Source: Candidatus Limnocylindrales bacterium
GTDB lineage: Bacteria; Moduliflexota; Moduliflexia; Moduliflexales; JAUQPW01
Direction of reading: 5' to 3'
Assembly: GCA_035559535.1 (NCBI GenBank)
Contig: DATMBG010000015.1
Coordinates: forward strand, 1-64,000
DNA: 64,000 nt
Under the pieces are notes generated by a model. The model was not told where the DNA came from. It saw nothing but the letters and a program-made list of their open reading frames with translations, and did not search any database. Position numbers and translations under genes: made by a program. Below are positions 16,772-24,913 of this stretch, in pieces; the stretch's first letter is position 1; every line of letters begins with the position of its first letter.

Positions 16772-16947
16772 TGGCGGGTATTGGAACATAGATCTTTGGC
16801 CGGTCCATCGAGCTTGATAGTAGCTGAAACGGTAAAATGATAAAACCCTCTGTCAATCGAGACGATTAACCTACTAAAACAGGATAAAAACTAAGAGGAT
16901 CAAACCGCCTTTACAATCTTAGTTTACTTCAGAGGAGGTTTAAGGCC

Positions 16948-18054
16948 ATGAAAATCACCGATGTGGAATGTTCTATTTTATCCGTTCCTTTAAAACGAAC
17001 CTTGGGAAATTCTAGAACAGCCTATAATGTTGTAGACTGGGTTGTTGTACAGATCCATACCGACGAAGGTATTTCGGGAACCGGCCATATGGGTTCCATG
17101 GGTTATCAAAAGGGAAGAGGTTCCCGGGCCATGAAGAGTGTCGTGGATACAGAATTGAAAGAGGTGGTGGTCGGTAAGGATCCTTTCTACATTGAAAAAA
17201 TCAGAAAAGATCTGTGGGCAAAAAGTTATTATTACGGCCAAAAAGGTTTAGCCTATTGGGGAATCTCGGCCATCGATACCGCCCTTTGGGATATTGTAGG
17301 CAAAGCCACCGGAAAACCCCTCTATAAGCTCTTGGGTGGCTGCCAGGATGAGCTCCCGGTCTATGGGAGTGGAATTGATTTATCCTGGTCCCTGGAGGAA
17401 CTCATTCAAGAGGTTACCGACTTTGTTGAACAAGGCTTTAAGGCAGTTAAAATTAAGGTAGGAAAACCGGATTACAGAGAAGATCTTCAACGCGTCAAGG
17501 CGGTTCGGGAAGCTATTGGGGACGATATTCACCTTATGGTCGACGCCAATCAGGCCTGGCGACCTGCAGAAGCTATTCAGATCGGAAAACGACTCGAAGA
17601 GTATAATATTTACTTTCTGGAAGAGCCGGTTTCTAACAATGATATTCCCGGTATGGCTAAAGTCGCCGCGGCTCTGGATGTTCCCATAGCTGCCGGAGAA
17701 ATGGAATTTACCCGGTACGCTTTCAGGGAATTGTTAACCGCCGGTGCTATCGATATCGTCCAACCAGATCCCATGAGAAACGGAGGAATCACCGAATGTA
17801 TGAAAATTTGTACCCTGGCCGATACCTGGAACCTGCCGGTTACCTCGCATTTTTATATTGAATTGATGGCTCATGTTCTGGCTGCCATCCCCAATGCTCT
17901 CTATCTGGAATATATTCAGGTTTTTGTGGAAAGTCTTAATGAAGTAATCGTCCATCCTGTAGAAGTCAAAAATGGGATGATGCAGGTTCCTCAAAGACCT
18001 GGACACGGCGTGGAATTTAGTAAGGAAGGATTCAAAAAGTATCAAATTGCTTAA
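16948..18054 (+). CDS. Enolase-superfamily enzyme (mandelate racemase/muconate lactonizing type)
   Basis: A TIM-barrel enzyme of 368 residues that would abstract a proton alpha to a carboxylate, giving racemisation, dehydration or cycloisomerisation. The catalytic Lys motif is AVKIKVGK, the metal ligands are in LMVDANQAW, FLEEPVSNND and AAGEMEF, and VTSHFYIE supplies the histidine expected in the mandelate-racemase or glucarate groups. AGGAGG precedes the ATG. A cupin gene starts 17 bases after the stop, so the two form an operon, perhaps for sugar-acid catabolism. The substrate cannot be told from sequence. Confidence 0.9.
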   Translation: MKITDVECSILSVPLKRTLGNSRTAYNVVDWVVVQIHTDEGISGTGHMGSMGYQKGRGSRAMKSVVDTELKEVVVGKDPFYIEKIRKDLWAKSYYYGQKGLAYWGISAIDTALWDIVGKATGKPLYKLLGGCQDELPVYGSGIDLSWSLEELIQEVTDFVEQGFKAVKIKVGKPDYREDLQRVKAVREAIGDDIHLMVDANQAWRPAEAIQIGKRLEEYNIYFLEEPVSNNDIPGMAKVAAALDVPIAAGEMEFTRYAFRELLTAGAIDIVQPDPMRNGGITECMKICTLADTWNLPVTSHFYIELMAHVLAAIPNALYLEYIQVFVESLNEVIVHPVEVKNGMMQVPQRPGHGVEFSKEGFKKYQIA

Positions 18055-18070
18055 AAGGAGGAAAAACAGG

Positions 18071-18571
18071 ATGAACCGTTCTCCCTATGTTCTCCATGAA
18101 GAGGATCTTCCATGGACCGAACAATCCCATGGCCTTAGTTATGGCCTTCGTCGTAAACAACTGGGTGCGGCTGCAGGTAACCGTAAACTCGGCTGCAGTC
18201 TGTATGAAGTCTTTCCAGGATGTAAATCCTTTCCTTATCATTATCACTGTGCCAACGAAGAAGCTATTTATGTCCTGGAAGGCTCGGGGACTCTCCGGAT
18301 CGGTGGAAAAGAGGTAACCCTTTCAAAGGGGGATTATATTGCCTTACCTGGTACTGTGGAGGGAGCTCACCAGGTTATCAATACCTCCGATCGACCTTTA
18401 CGCTATTTGTGCTTTTCGACGATGATCGAGCCTGATGTCATCATCTATCCAGATTCCGGTAAGGTCGGCATTCTTGCAGGCTCTGCTCCGGGGGGGCCCA
18501 AAGAGCAGAGAACTCTCCATATGTTTCTAAGAACTGATACCAAAGTGGATTACTGGGATGGGGAAACATAA
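18071..18571 (+). CDS. Cupin-domain protein
   Basis: A 166-residue single-domain cupin, probably binding a metal. The two cupin motifs are FPYHYHCANEEAIYVLEG, with His and Glu ligands, and GAHQVINTSDRPLRYL, with the third His. The ATG at 18071 is preferred because AAAAGGAGG lies just upstream; an ATG at 18047 would start inside the enolase-superfamily gene. Co-transcription suggests it acts on, or senses, a product of that enzyme. The C-terminus (LAGSAPGGPKEQRTLHMFLR) resembles cupins annotated near sugar-metabolism genes. Confidence 0.88.
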   Translation: MNRSPYVLHEEDLPWTEQSHGLSYGLRRKQLGAAAGNRKLGCSLYEVFPGCKSFPYHYHCANEEAIYVLEGSGTLRIGGKEVTLSKGDYIALPGTVEGAHQVINTSDRPLRYLCFSTMIEPDVIIYPDSGKVGILAGSAPGGPKEQRTLHMFLRTDTKVDYWDGET

Positions 18572-18580
18572 GTTTTGGAC

Positions 18581-19000
18581 TTATTCCCCTACGACTTGTA
18601 CGAGGATTTCTCGGTGACGAGGCCGATTATCAAAATCGATCAAAATAATCTGTTGCCAGGTTCCGAGTTGAAGCTTCCCCTGGGTAAAGGGTATAGTTAG
18701 AGAAGGACCTAAAAGGGCTGCGCGAACATGGGAAAATCCATTCCCATCTCCCCAGCGTGCATCGTGGTCATAATGAATATTTTGGGGCGCTATCCGTTCA
18801 ATTGCCCTTTTAAGATCTTCGATAACCCCCCTTTCAAACTCAATGGTTGTGATGCCGGCCGTTGATCCAGGAACAAACACGGTTACAATTCCCTGGGTGA
18901 GTCCCGAGCTTTTAAGTAAATCTCGAACTTTAGAAGTCAGGTCATGAACGTCACTGAACCCTCGGGTTTTAAGCTGAAAAGAAAAAGATTGAACGGGCAT
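18581..19000 (-). CDS. yjbQ: YjbQ-family protein (UPF0047)
   Basis: A 139-residue protein of the YjbQ/UPF0047 family, whose members have reported secondary thiamine-phosphate synthase activity and an unclear physiological role. The signatures are VPGSTAGITTIEFE, WGDGNGFSHVRAALLGPS and LGTWQQIILIDFDNRPR, covering the whole usual length. It converges on the cupin gene with a 9-base gap between stop codons. No clear Shine-Dalgarno is seen. Confidence 0.92.
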   Translation of the reverse strand: MPVQSFSFQLKTRGFSDVHDLTSKVRDLLKSSGLTQGIVTVFVPGSTAGITTIEFERGVIEDLKRAIERIAPQNIHYDHDARWGDGNGFSHVRAALLGPSLTIPFTQGKLQLGTWQQIILIDFDNRPRHREILVQVVGE

Positions 19001-19404
19001 ACTTTTAAAAGCCGTTGTAATACTTTGTAATTCGACGATAAAACTGCCATGGCGAGTCCTTGGATACTTCAGGGTAAACTTTGGGAGGCCCTCTCTTCTG
19101 GCATATTCCTGGTCCCCATCACCCTCTCCCTCGCCATGACAGATTACCCTCCACCCTACAAGTTCGTATAACCTACCAGGGCCAGAGGTTTCAGGGAACT
19201 GTTTAACGCCGGGAACCTCCGGTTCCCTGGCCGTAAAACCTCGGGGGTTAGGGAGATTACTTTTCCTTCAATCGTATCAAACCACCTATAAAATAACCGG
19301 ATTATGGGGGAGAGTCAAGGAGATAAATCTTAGAAGATTTGCTAATAGAGAAATTTCGCAATTATTTGATATTTCGCAACAAGCTAAATTCGAAAAAATC
19401 CAAA
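19001..19404. other. Spacer with hairpin and TTTCGC repeats
   Basis: No gene is seen in these 404 bases. The region has a structured element at 19186-19241, and ATTTCGCAA occurs as a direct repeat at 19353-19361 and 19371-19379, 18 bases apart. Similar TTTCGC words form a palindrome upstream of isocitrate lyase at 63955. Confidence 0.4.
19186..19241. other. Bulged hairpin of unknown function
   Basis: AGGTTTCAGGGAAC (19186-19199) pairs with GTTCCCTG (19222-19229) and, after a 6-base bulge, AAACCT (19236-19241). The loop contains a nested GGAACC/GGTTCC pair. It could be a terminator-like or RNA element; no known class is recognised. Confidence 0.35.
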
Positions 19405-22400
19405 CTACTCCCAAGATTCAAAAACCTCTGCCAGGTCTTCCAGTTTCTGAAGCACCTTTTCTCGTTTCTTCTCAAAAAAACCCGCTAAAAGTAGAATGAG
19501 AAGACCCGTCAGGAGAATACAAAGCCACTTAAAGAGAGAACTTTGGTAGCTCTGGATCACAACTTGAGCCAGGAGATCCATGACCAGGAAGATCGTGCCC
19601 AGATACAGAAAAACCCGAATACGTAAAGCCATACCTATCCCAATGCCCAGGAAACTCAGTACGGCTAAGCTTAAAGCGTGGGCATCACTACCACTGGTTA
19701 CAACGGACCAGGCCGGTGAGGCATAAATAATCAGGGAGCCGAAAGAGCGAAGGTGCGAAAGATTTTCCCGACCCAGTGAATCCCTATGGATCTGCGCAAT
19801 GAAAAGGATGGTCAATCCGATGGGAATAAAATAAAATTGGAGATCGGAGAGCTGAAGATCAGTCCAGAGTAGAAACATGGCTCCATCGTAAAGAATCGCA
19901 GCCAGATAAGCGAATTCTCTATTCTTTTTCTGGAAAGCAAGCAAGGCATAGTAGGAAGCTGCACAGGCGATGATAAAGGGATTCACGCCGGTAATTTGAT
20001 CATAAAAGCTCTCTTCAGAAAAGGAATGCCAAACGGCTAAAGCCACCGATAGACCCGGCAGAATCACAGAAGTAACATAAGTGGGCCGTTGAAAGATTCT
20101 AAATCGATACTGTTGGGTTTTTATAGTCACCCACAACAGAAAGAAACTTAAACCGATCAGCATGACTTTACCCCAGAAAAGGGTTTGAATCACCTGGATG
20201 ACCTTTAGATACTCGTAAAGACCCAGCAGGGTGAGTTCCCCTAAATAAACGATCCATTCTTGTTGGAAAAGGTAGGCTAACCAGAAATGAAGGACGGCTA
20301 TAGAACCCAGGATAACGACCCCCAGAATCAGATCGAAAAGAGCCTTCTCCGGAGAAAGGGTGGACAGTCCCACGCAGAGACCGGCCGCAAGAGAGAGAAA
20401 TAAGGAGACCCCATAGAAGAATCCGGGGGTCCACCCCAAGGTCTTAAACTTCTCCATACTTTTACCCAGATGCAGCCAGAAATAAGATAACATAAGGGAT
20501 AAAAATCCCAGGGGAACCAGAACAGGAAGTAGCTCATTCAATGATATCTGATCAAGGGTATGAATTTGCGGGGTCATCCAGGTTATCAGCAAGTAATAAA
20601 AGCTTAGAGTGAATTCCAGGGTAGCCGTGTAGATCCAGCCCTTTTGATTAACCTGTATTCCCCACAAGAGATGGAGGACTCCGGTTAGAAGGAGGAGAAG
20701 TACCGAGGTAAGATGAAAGGTCCACAGACTCCCTAACAGGGCTACCAGGGATAAAAAAACAGAAAATTCAAAAAAAGGTGACAGGATCCACCCAGGAATC
20801 TCGGACCCCTCCTTCTCCGGAAGGGAGAAAAGGGGGGAAAGAAAAAGATGACCTACCTGCGCCCTATCCCTATAGGATAAGGCCCGGTGAACTCCCAGCC
20901 AAATAAAGGCAATTAAGAGAAGGGTACCTCCATGGACCCTGGTCAGCACTTCCGGAGTCCCCTCCCATAAGGAAACGGCCCATAGAGGAAGTAAAGTAAA
21001 AGCCCATAGGGACAGATACAGAAGAGCAAGCGAAGGTAAAAGAAGAAGATAAACAAGATAAGCAATACCCAGCAACCCGGTGGCAAATAGCTGTGCTCCC
21101 CAGGAAAACATGTTCATAGGGGCAGATAAAAAGAGAGCCCTCACCGTCCAGAAGGTCTGCACGATTAATAAAATCAACATTAAGCCGAGAGAAATATGAT
21201 AAAAAGGCTTATAGGGAAACGAGAAGGCAGAAGAACGGGAAATTGAGAGAAGAGAGATGGAAAGTTCCCTGGGTGCGCCTTCAACTCCCCACCTATGGGC
21301 CCATATGCCCACAAAACCCCAGAAATAAGCCAGCAGGGTTAGCAGGAGAAAATGGAATTCAACGGGCCATCGATCTATCCAACCCAGGTAAATACCTGTT
21401 GAAAAAATCAGTACGGCCGGATAGAATAAAACCCCTTTTTGGAAGAAAACGGCCATGAGCAGAAAAGAGAAACCTATAGAAAAGGCGGTTATAAGGTGGT
21501 TATTCATCAGAGAAGGAGGAACTTCAAATCCTGGACCCTGCAGAGATCTAACTCCGAAGATCTGATTTATATAGAGGAAGGTTGCATAACCAGTCAGAAC
21601 GAGCAAAGTATTAAAGAGAGGACGTAGAGAGTCTGGATACCCCTCAGGTTTCTTCAAAAGGAGATTTAACTTACCCAGTCCGTACCCGATGATCATCCAG
21701 CTTATGCTCAGAACTGAAAATTCCAGAGCCCGGTAGCTTACGGGAAGTTTATGAATCCCCCCCAAATAAGCGGCCAGATTTGCTGCCCCTATGGCGAGGT
21801 ACCACCAAAGAGAATTCTTAAATTGAAGAGCCGCAAAGACATAAAGTAAGGCAACTCCCAGTAAAGCGAGAACGGATAGAAAAGACTCCTCTCCCCAGGT
21901 AATGGATAAGGCAATGGTAAGGGGAGATAAAACCAGGGCCGAGTAATCGAGGACCAAGATTATTTGAGAAATAAAAGAATCTAAGGAACGTGGATTGGTT
22001 TTTGAGGCATCGGTCCCGAGTCTGGAAACAGGCTGAAAGATATGGGGCAACAACTCACCCATACCCCAAAAAATAAGGCTATAGAAAGATAAAAACAAGC
22101 TGAGTAGAACGGGCGGGACCTGTAAAACAAAAAAAGTAGAAAAGAAGGATAGGATCAGACACAGGGAAGAGATATAGAGAAAGAAAGGACTTCTCAAACT
22201 ATAAGAGACCTGTCCATATAGAATGGATAGAAGAAACGCAGTTACCGCAAGCTGGGATGAAGCCAGGGATGAAGAAGGGGCCGAATTCACCAACTGAAAA
22301 GTGCTGGAGATCTGAAAGAAGAGGGCTAACAGCGAAGTAGTCACGGCCATGACAGGAAAAGGATCGATCTGGGAAAGTTTAGAGAGGACCATCTCAAGGC

Positions 22401-24594
22401 CTTGAACTGGGTTGGACTGATCCTCTGGAATACCGGCAGAAGAAATAGAAGACGACAGGCTGTTCCGAAAGAAAAATCCCATAACCAACCAGATCAACCC
22501 CAGCAGAGCAAAGGTCATTCCCCGATAAGGAAGAGATATGGGGAGGAGTTCTGAAAGGGACAGAACCCAAAGAATTACACAGAAAAGGGAAAGACAAATG
22601 AGAGATCTCTGGTTAAAGAGATAACTTGCCACTCCATAGAGTAAGGCATATAGGATCGAAACCATAACCACGGCCTTCAGTTCAAAACAAGAAATTAGGA
22701 TCAATACCACCGAAAGGGGAGTTCCTACCTGGTAGAAACAGTCAGCGAGTCTTTCTTCCCCCCTTTGACTCAACCACCGGGCTATTCCGATAAGGATAAT
22801 ATTAAAAGGAATGAAGGTTAGACCGTAGAAAGGATAAGGGAGTCGTTGGTATCCTAACTGAACGGCTGCGGTATCTCTCACCTTGAGGGCTATTTCCTGA
22901 AAGAAAATCGGTGAATAGAAGTAAGCGATACCCAACGAAAGGATAGTTAAGTAAGCAAAAAGTTTTCGTTTATATTGAAAAGCCGATACCCCATAAAGCT
23001 CCAACCCGATTAAGGCCGTAAAGAAGAGAGCATAGGGATTCTGGAGGGCAAAGATATAGGCTATAAATGAAAGTCCATAGCCGATCAGATAAGGAATAAG
23101 TGTCGTGATAGGCGGAGGTTCTTCAGGACCATGGCTTTGTCGGAAAATTCTTAACAAACCGTGGGCCGTTTGTATAAAGGGAATACCCACCATCATTAAG
23201 ATCAATCCAGACCAGGAAAAGGGAATTTCTAGAGTCATCAGAAGTACCAGAACGTAAACATACAAAACGATGGCAACAACGAAAAAGGTATAACGTTTCT
23301 GGAAAAGGACCGATTCTTTTAAGTAAAATCCAATAGCATTATGAATTCCTATAAAAGCTATTAGCCAAAGCAAAAAGGCTACAAAAACGCTTGCGGGAGG
23401 ATGTTGTAAGTGCAGGGTTGGAAGGAGGATATTCGCCACGGATAGGAACAGAAAGACCAAAAGATGATAGGGATGAATCCGATTTAAGAGTTCTTTAAGG
23501 GTTAGATGAGAAAGAAGAGCCGGTATTCCGGCCCCTAGGATAAAAATCAAGATACCCTTTAACTCGTTCAACAGCCTCAAGCGCTCCAGGTAAATAAAAT
23601 TAAGAGGAAGTAAGAAGGCTGTAACCGTGAGAAGGATTTGGCCTGTTTTCTCCAATTCCAGTTTTCGGATAGCCAGGAGGCCCAGTCCATAAAAACTGGC
23701 CGTGTAAACGATCATCAGAAAGTAGCGTAAAAAAATGGGAAATTGATCCCAATATCGACCGACCAAAACTATGGAGGAAATTACGATCCCTAAAGCACCT
23801 AAAACCCCGAGCCATTTTATATTCTTTTCATCCAAAAATGCCTGCACTAAATGGACCCAACCCGATTCCTGCTGAATCCGACGATCTACCCCTGATAAGG
23901 GTTCTTGGACAGGGATGACTAAAGGGGATGGACCCGGATTTAGTATCAAGTCGGTCAACTGATTTCCGGTGCCAGGAGTCGGAAACTCCAGCTCGACCTC
24001 AAGCGAAGCCTCAGGGGTTTTTGAATCCCGATTCGGTTGCCTGGGGGTAGTTTTGGTTTGTGGGGAAGGCCCGGTTCTCTGTATGGGTTGAATGATGGCC
24101 AGAATCTCATCTTTTCTTGCGCTATATCTCCGTTTTAAAGTAAAAAAAAGATCCTGCTGGATAAATCCCTGGTTAAACCATTTTTCCAGTTCCTGGAGGA
24201 GATAATGAAGATGATCCAGTTCTTTGAGTAATGGGAAATTCAAAATAGAATTACAACCCGGGCAGGTCTTCTGAGAAGCGAAGACCTCTATCTCACACAA
24301 GGGACATTTCTGTACCGTTATTTTTTTCGCAGGAGAGGAAAGAGAAGTAGTTTCAACGGATTTTCTGAATAGGAATCCGAATAAAATCCCAAGAATCAAG
24401 CTTAACGGAAACAGATTAATCCTCAACATCGAACCCAAAACGATCCCCAACAAACAGGTCATCATCAGGGCCCGCAGGTTAAAAATAGATCGTGAGGGTA
24501 GGGGCATTGTCTTGCTATTACTTAAGGGGGTTCCACAAGAGGTACACTGAAGAATCGGATCGGGGTAGATTTCTCTGCAAGTGGGACATTCCAT
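19405..24594 (-). CDS. Giant polytopic membrane protein with N-terminal zinc ribbons
   Basis: A 1729-residue protein starting at the ATG at 24594, where GGAGG lies 8 bases upstream. Two CxxC...CxxC zinc ribbons open it (CPTC/CTSC, then CPLC/CPGC near residues 90-110), separated by a hydrophobic pair of helices. A short soluble part with a proline-rich linker follows. The rest is almost continuous hydrophobic helices, probably more than 40 membrane segments. The stretch WLGVLGALGIVISSIVLVG resembles the start of DUF2157-type and actinobacterial SCO7613-type large membrane proteins, though I cannot confirm homology. It stands alone on the minus strand. No catalytic motif is seen and the function is unknown. 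Confidence 0.8.
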   Translation of the reverse strand: MECPTCREIYPDPILQCTSCGTPLSNSKTMPLPSRSIFNLRALMMTCLLGIVLGSMLRINLFPLSLILGILFGFLFRKSVETTSLSSPAKKITVQKCPLCEIEVFASQKTCPGCNSILNFPLLKELDHLHYLLQELEKWFNQGFIQQDLFFTLKRRYSARKDEILAIIQPIQRTGPSPQTKTTPRQPNRDSKTPEASLEVELEFPTPGTGNQLTDLILNPGPSPLVIPVQEPLSGVDRRIQQESGWVHLVQAFLDEKNIKWLGVLGALGIVISSIVLVGRYWDQFPIFLRYFLMIVYTASFYGLGLLAIRKLELEKTGQILLTVTAFLLPLNFIYLERLRLLNELKGILIFILGAGIPALLSHLTLKELLNRIHPYHLLVFLFLSVANILLPTLHLQHPPASVFVAFLLWLIAFIGIHNAIGFYLKESVLFQKRYTFFVVAIVLYVYVLVLLMTLEIPFSWSGLILMMVGIPFIQTAHGLLRIFRQSHGPEEPPPITTLIPYLIGYGLSFIAYIFALQNPYALFFTALIGLELYGVSAFQYKRKLFAYLTILSLGIAYFYSPIFFQEIALKVRDTAAVQLGYQRLPYPFYGLTFIPFNIILIGIARWLSQRGEERLADCFYQVGTPLSVVLILISCFELKAVVMVSILYALLYGVASYLFNQRSLICLSLFCVILWVLSLSELLPISLPYRGMTFALLGLIWLVMGFFFRNSLSSSISSAGIPEDQSNPVQGLEMVLSKLSQIDPFPVMAVTTSLLALFFQISSTFQLVNSAPSSSLASSQLAVTAFLLSILYGQVSYSLRSPFFLYISSLCLILSFFSTFFVLQVPPVLLSLFLSFYSLIFWGMGELLPHIFQPVSRLGTDASKTNPRSLDSFISQIILVLDYSALVLSPLTIALSITWGEESFLSVLALLGVALLYVFAALQFKNSLWWYLAIGAANLAAYLGGIHKLPVSYRALEFSVLSISWMIIGYGLGKLNLLLKKPEGYPDSLRPLFNTLLVLTGYATFLYINQIFGVRSLQGPGFEVPPSLMNNHLITAFSIGFSFLLMAVFFQKGVLFYPAVLIFSTGIYLGWIDRWPVEFHFLLLTLLAYFWGFVGIWAHRWGVEGAPRELSISLLSISRSSAFSFPYKPFYHISLGLMLILLIVQTFWTVRALFLSAPMNMFSWGAQLFATGLLGIAYLVYLLLLPSLALLYLSLWAFTLLPLWAVSLWEGTPEVLTRVHGGTLLLIAFIWLGVHRALSYRDRAQVGHLFLSPLFSLPEKEGSEIPGWILSPFFEFSVFLSLVALLGSLWTFHLTSVLLLLLTGVLHLLWGIQVNQKGWIYTATLEFTLSFYYLLITWMTPQIHTLDQISLNELLPVLVPLGFLSLMLSYFWLHLGKSMEKFKTLGWTPGFFYGVSLFLSLAAGLCVGLSTLSPEKALFDLILGVVILGSIAVLHFWLAYLFQQEWIVYLGELTLLGLYEYLKVIQVIQTLFWGKVMLIGLSFFLLWVTIKTQQYRFRIFQRPTYVTSVILPGLSVALAVWHSFSEESFYDQITGVNPFIIACAASYYALLAFQKKNREFAYLAAILYDGAMFLLWTDLQLSDLQFYFIPIGLTILFIAQIHRDSLGRENLSHLRSFGSLIIYASPAWSVVTSGSDAHALSLAVLSFLGIGIGMALRIRVFLYLGTIFLVMDLLAQVVIQSYQSSLFKWLCILLTGLLILLLAGFFEKKREKVLQKLEDLAEVFESWE

Positions 24595-24913
24595 AAGATC
24601 GCCTCCTCTCTTTACCAACCATTTTCTATGGGAGGATATTCAAAGTTTTTGCCACAGGTGATTTTCCTGGATTGGAGAGGTTTTTCTTCTGACTCAGTGC
24701 GAAGTACATTTTGCAGATAACCGATTTGAAGAATCGACTCTTCTCTAACTTCCCTAAATCTCATCACTTATTTGCCTCTACAAAAAATTTTTTTAAGAGT
24801 TTCTATTTTACCCTTGACTTTTCGCCCAATCTTCACCACCCTATAGGAAATGAGGCAAATAAAAAGCGAAACTAACCTTGAACTTTTGTCTCCCCTTGCA
24901 GAAGGAGTGGAAT
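24595..24913. other. Divergent promoter region, giant membrane protein / ftsK
   Basis: About 320 bases separate the two divergent genes. TTGACT near 24813 with AT-rich DNA around it may belong to the ftsK promoter, but no well-spaced -10 was found. No structured RNA is recognised. Confidence 0.3.

Larger units (their letters stand above)
16499..16840 (+). pseudogene. Decayed SAM-dependent O-methyltransferase gene
   Basis: Three fragments in different frames read like one methyltransferase. From 16523 the frame gives PDLIFQVATGFMAAKHLF and IGLFEKLAEG, typical of the dimerisation domain of O-methyltransferases. From about 16654 another frame gives FAALMAGEFLLNTGG and SEEEARGWLQQ, typical of the C-terminal part. 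From about 16774 a third gives LAGPSSLIVAETVK and a stop, typical of the extreme C-terminus. The SAM-binding core is missing, no start codon serves the first fragment, and 31-bp inverted repeats lie at both junctions. The gene is inactive. Repeat insertion followed by deletion is inferred. Confidence 0.75.
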
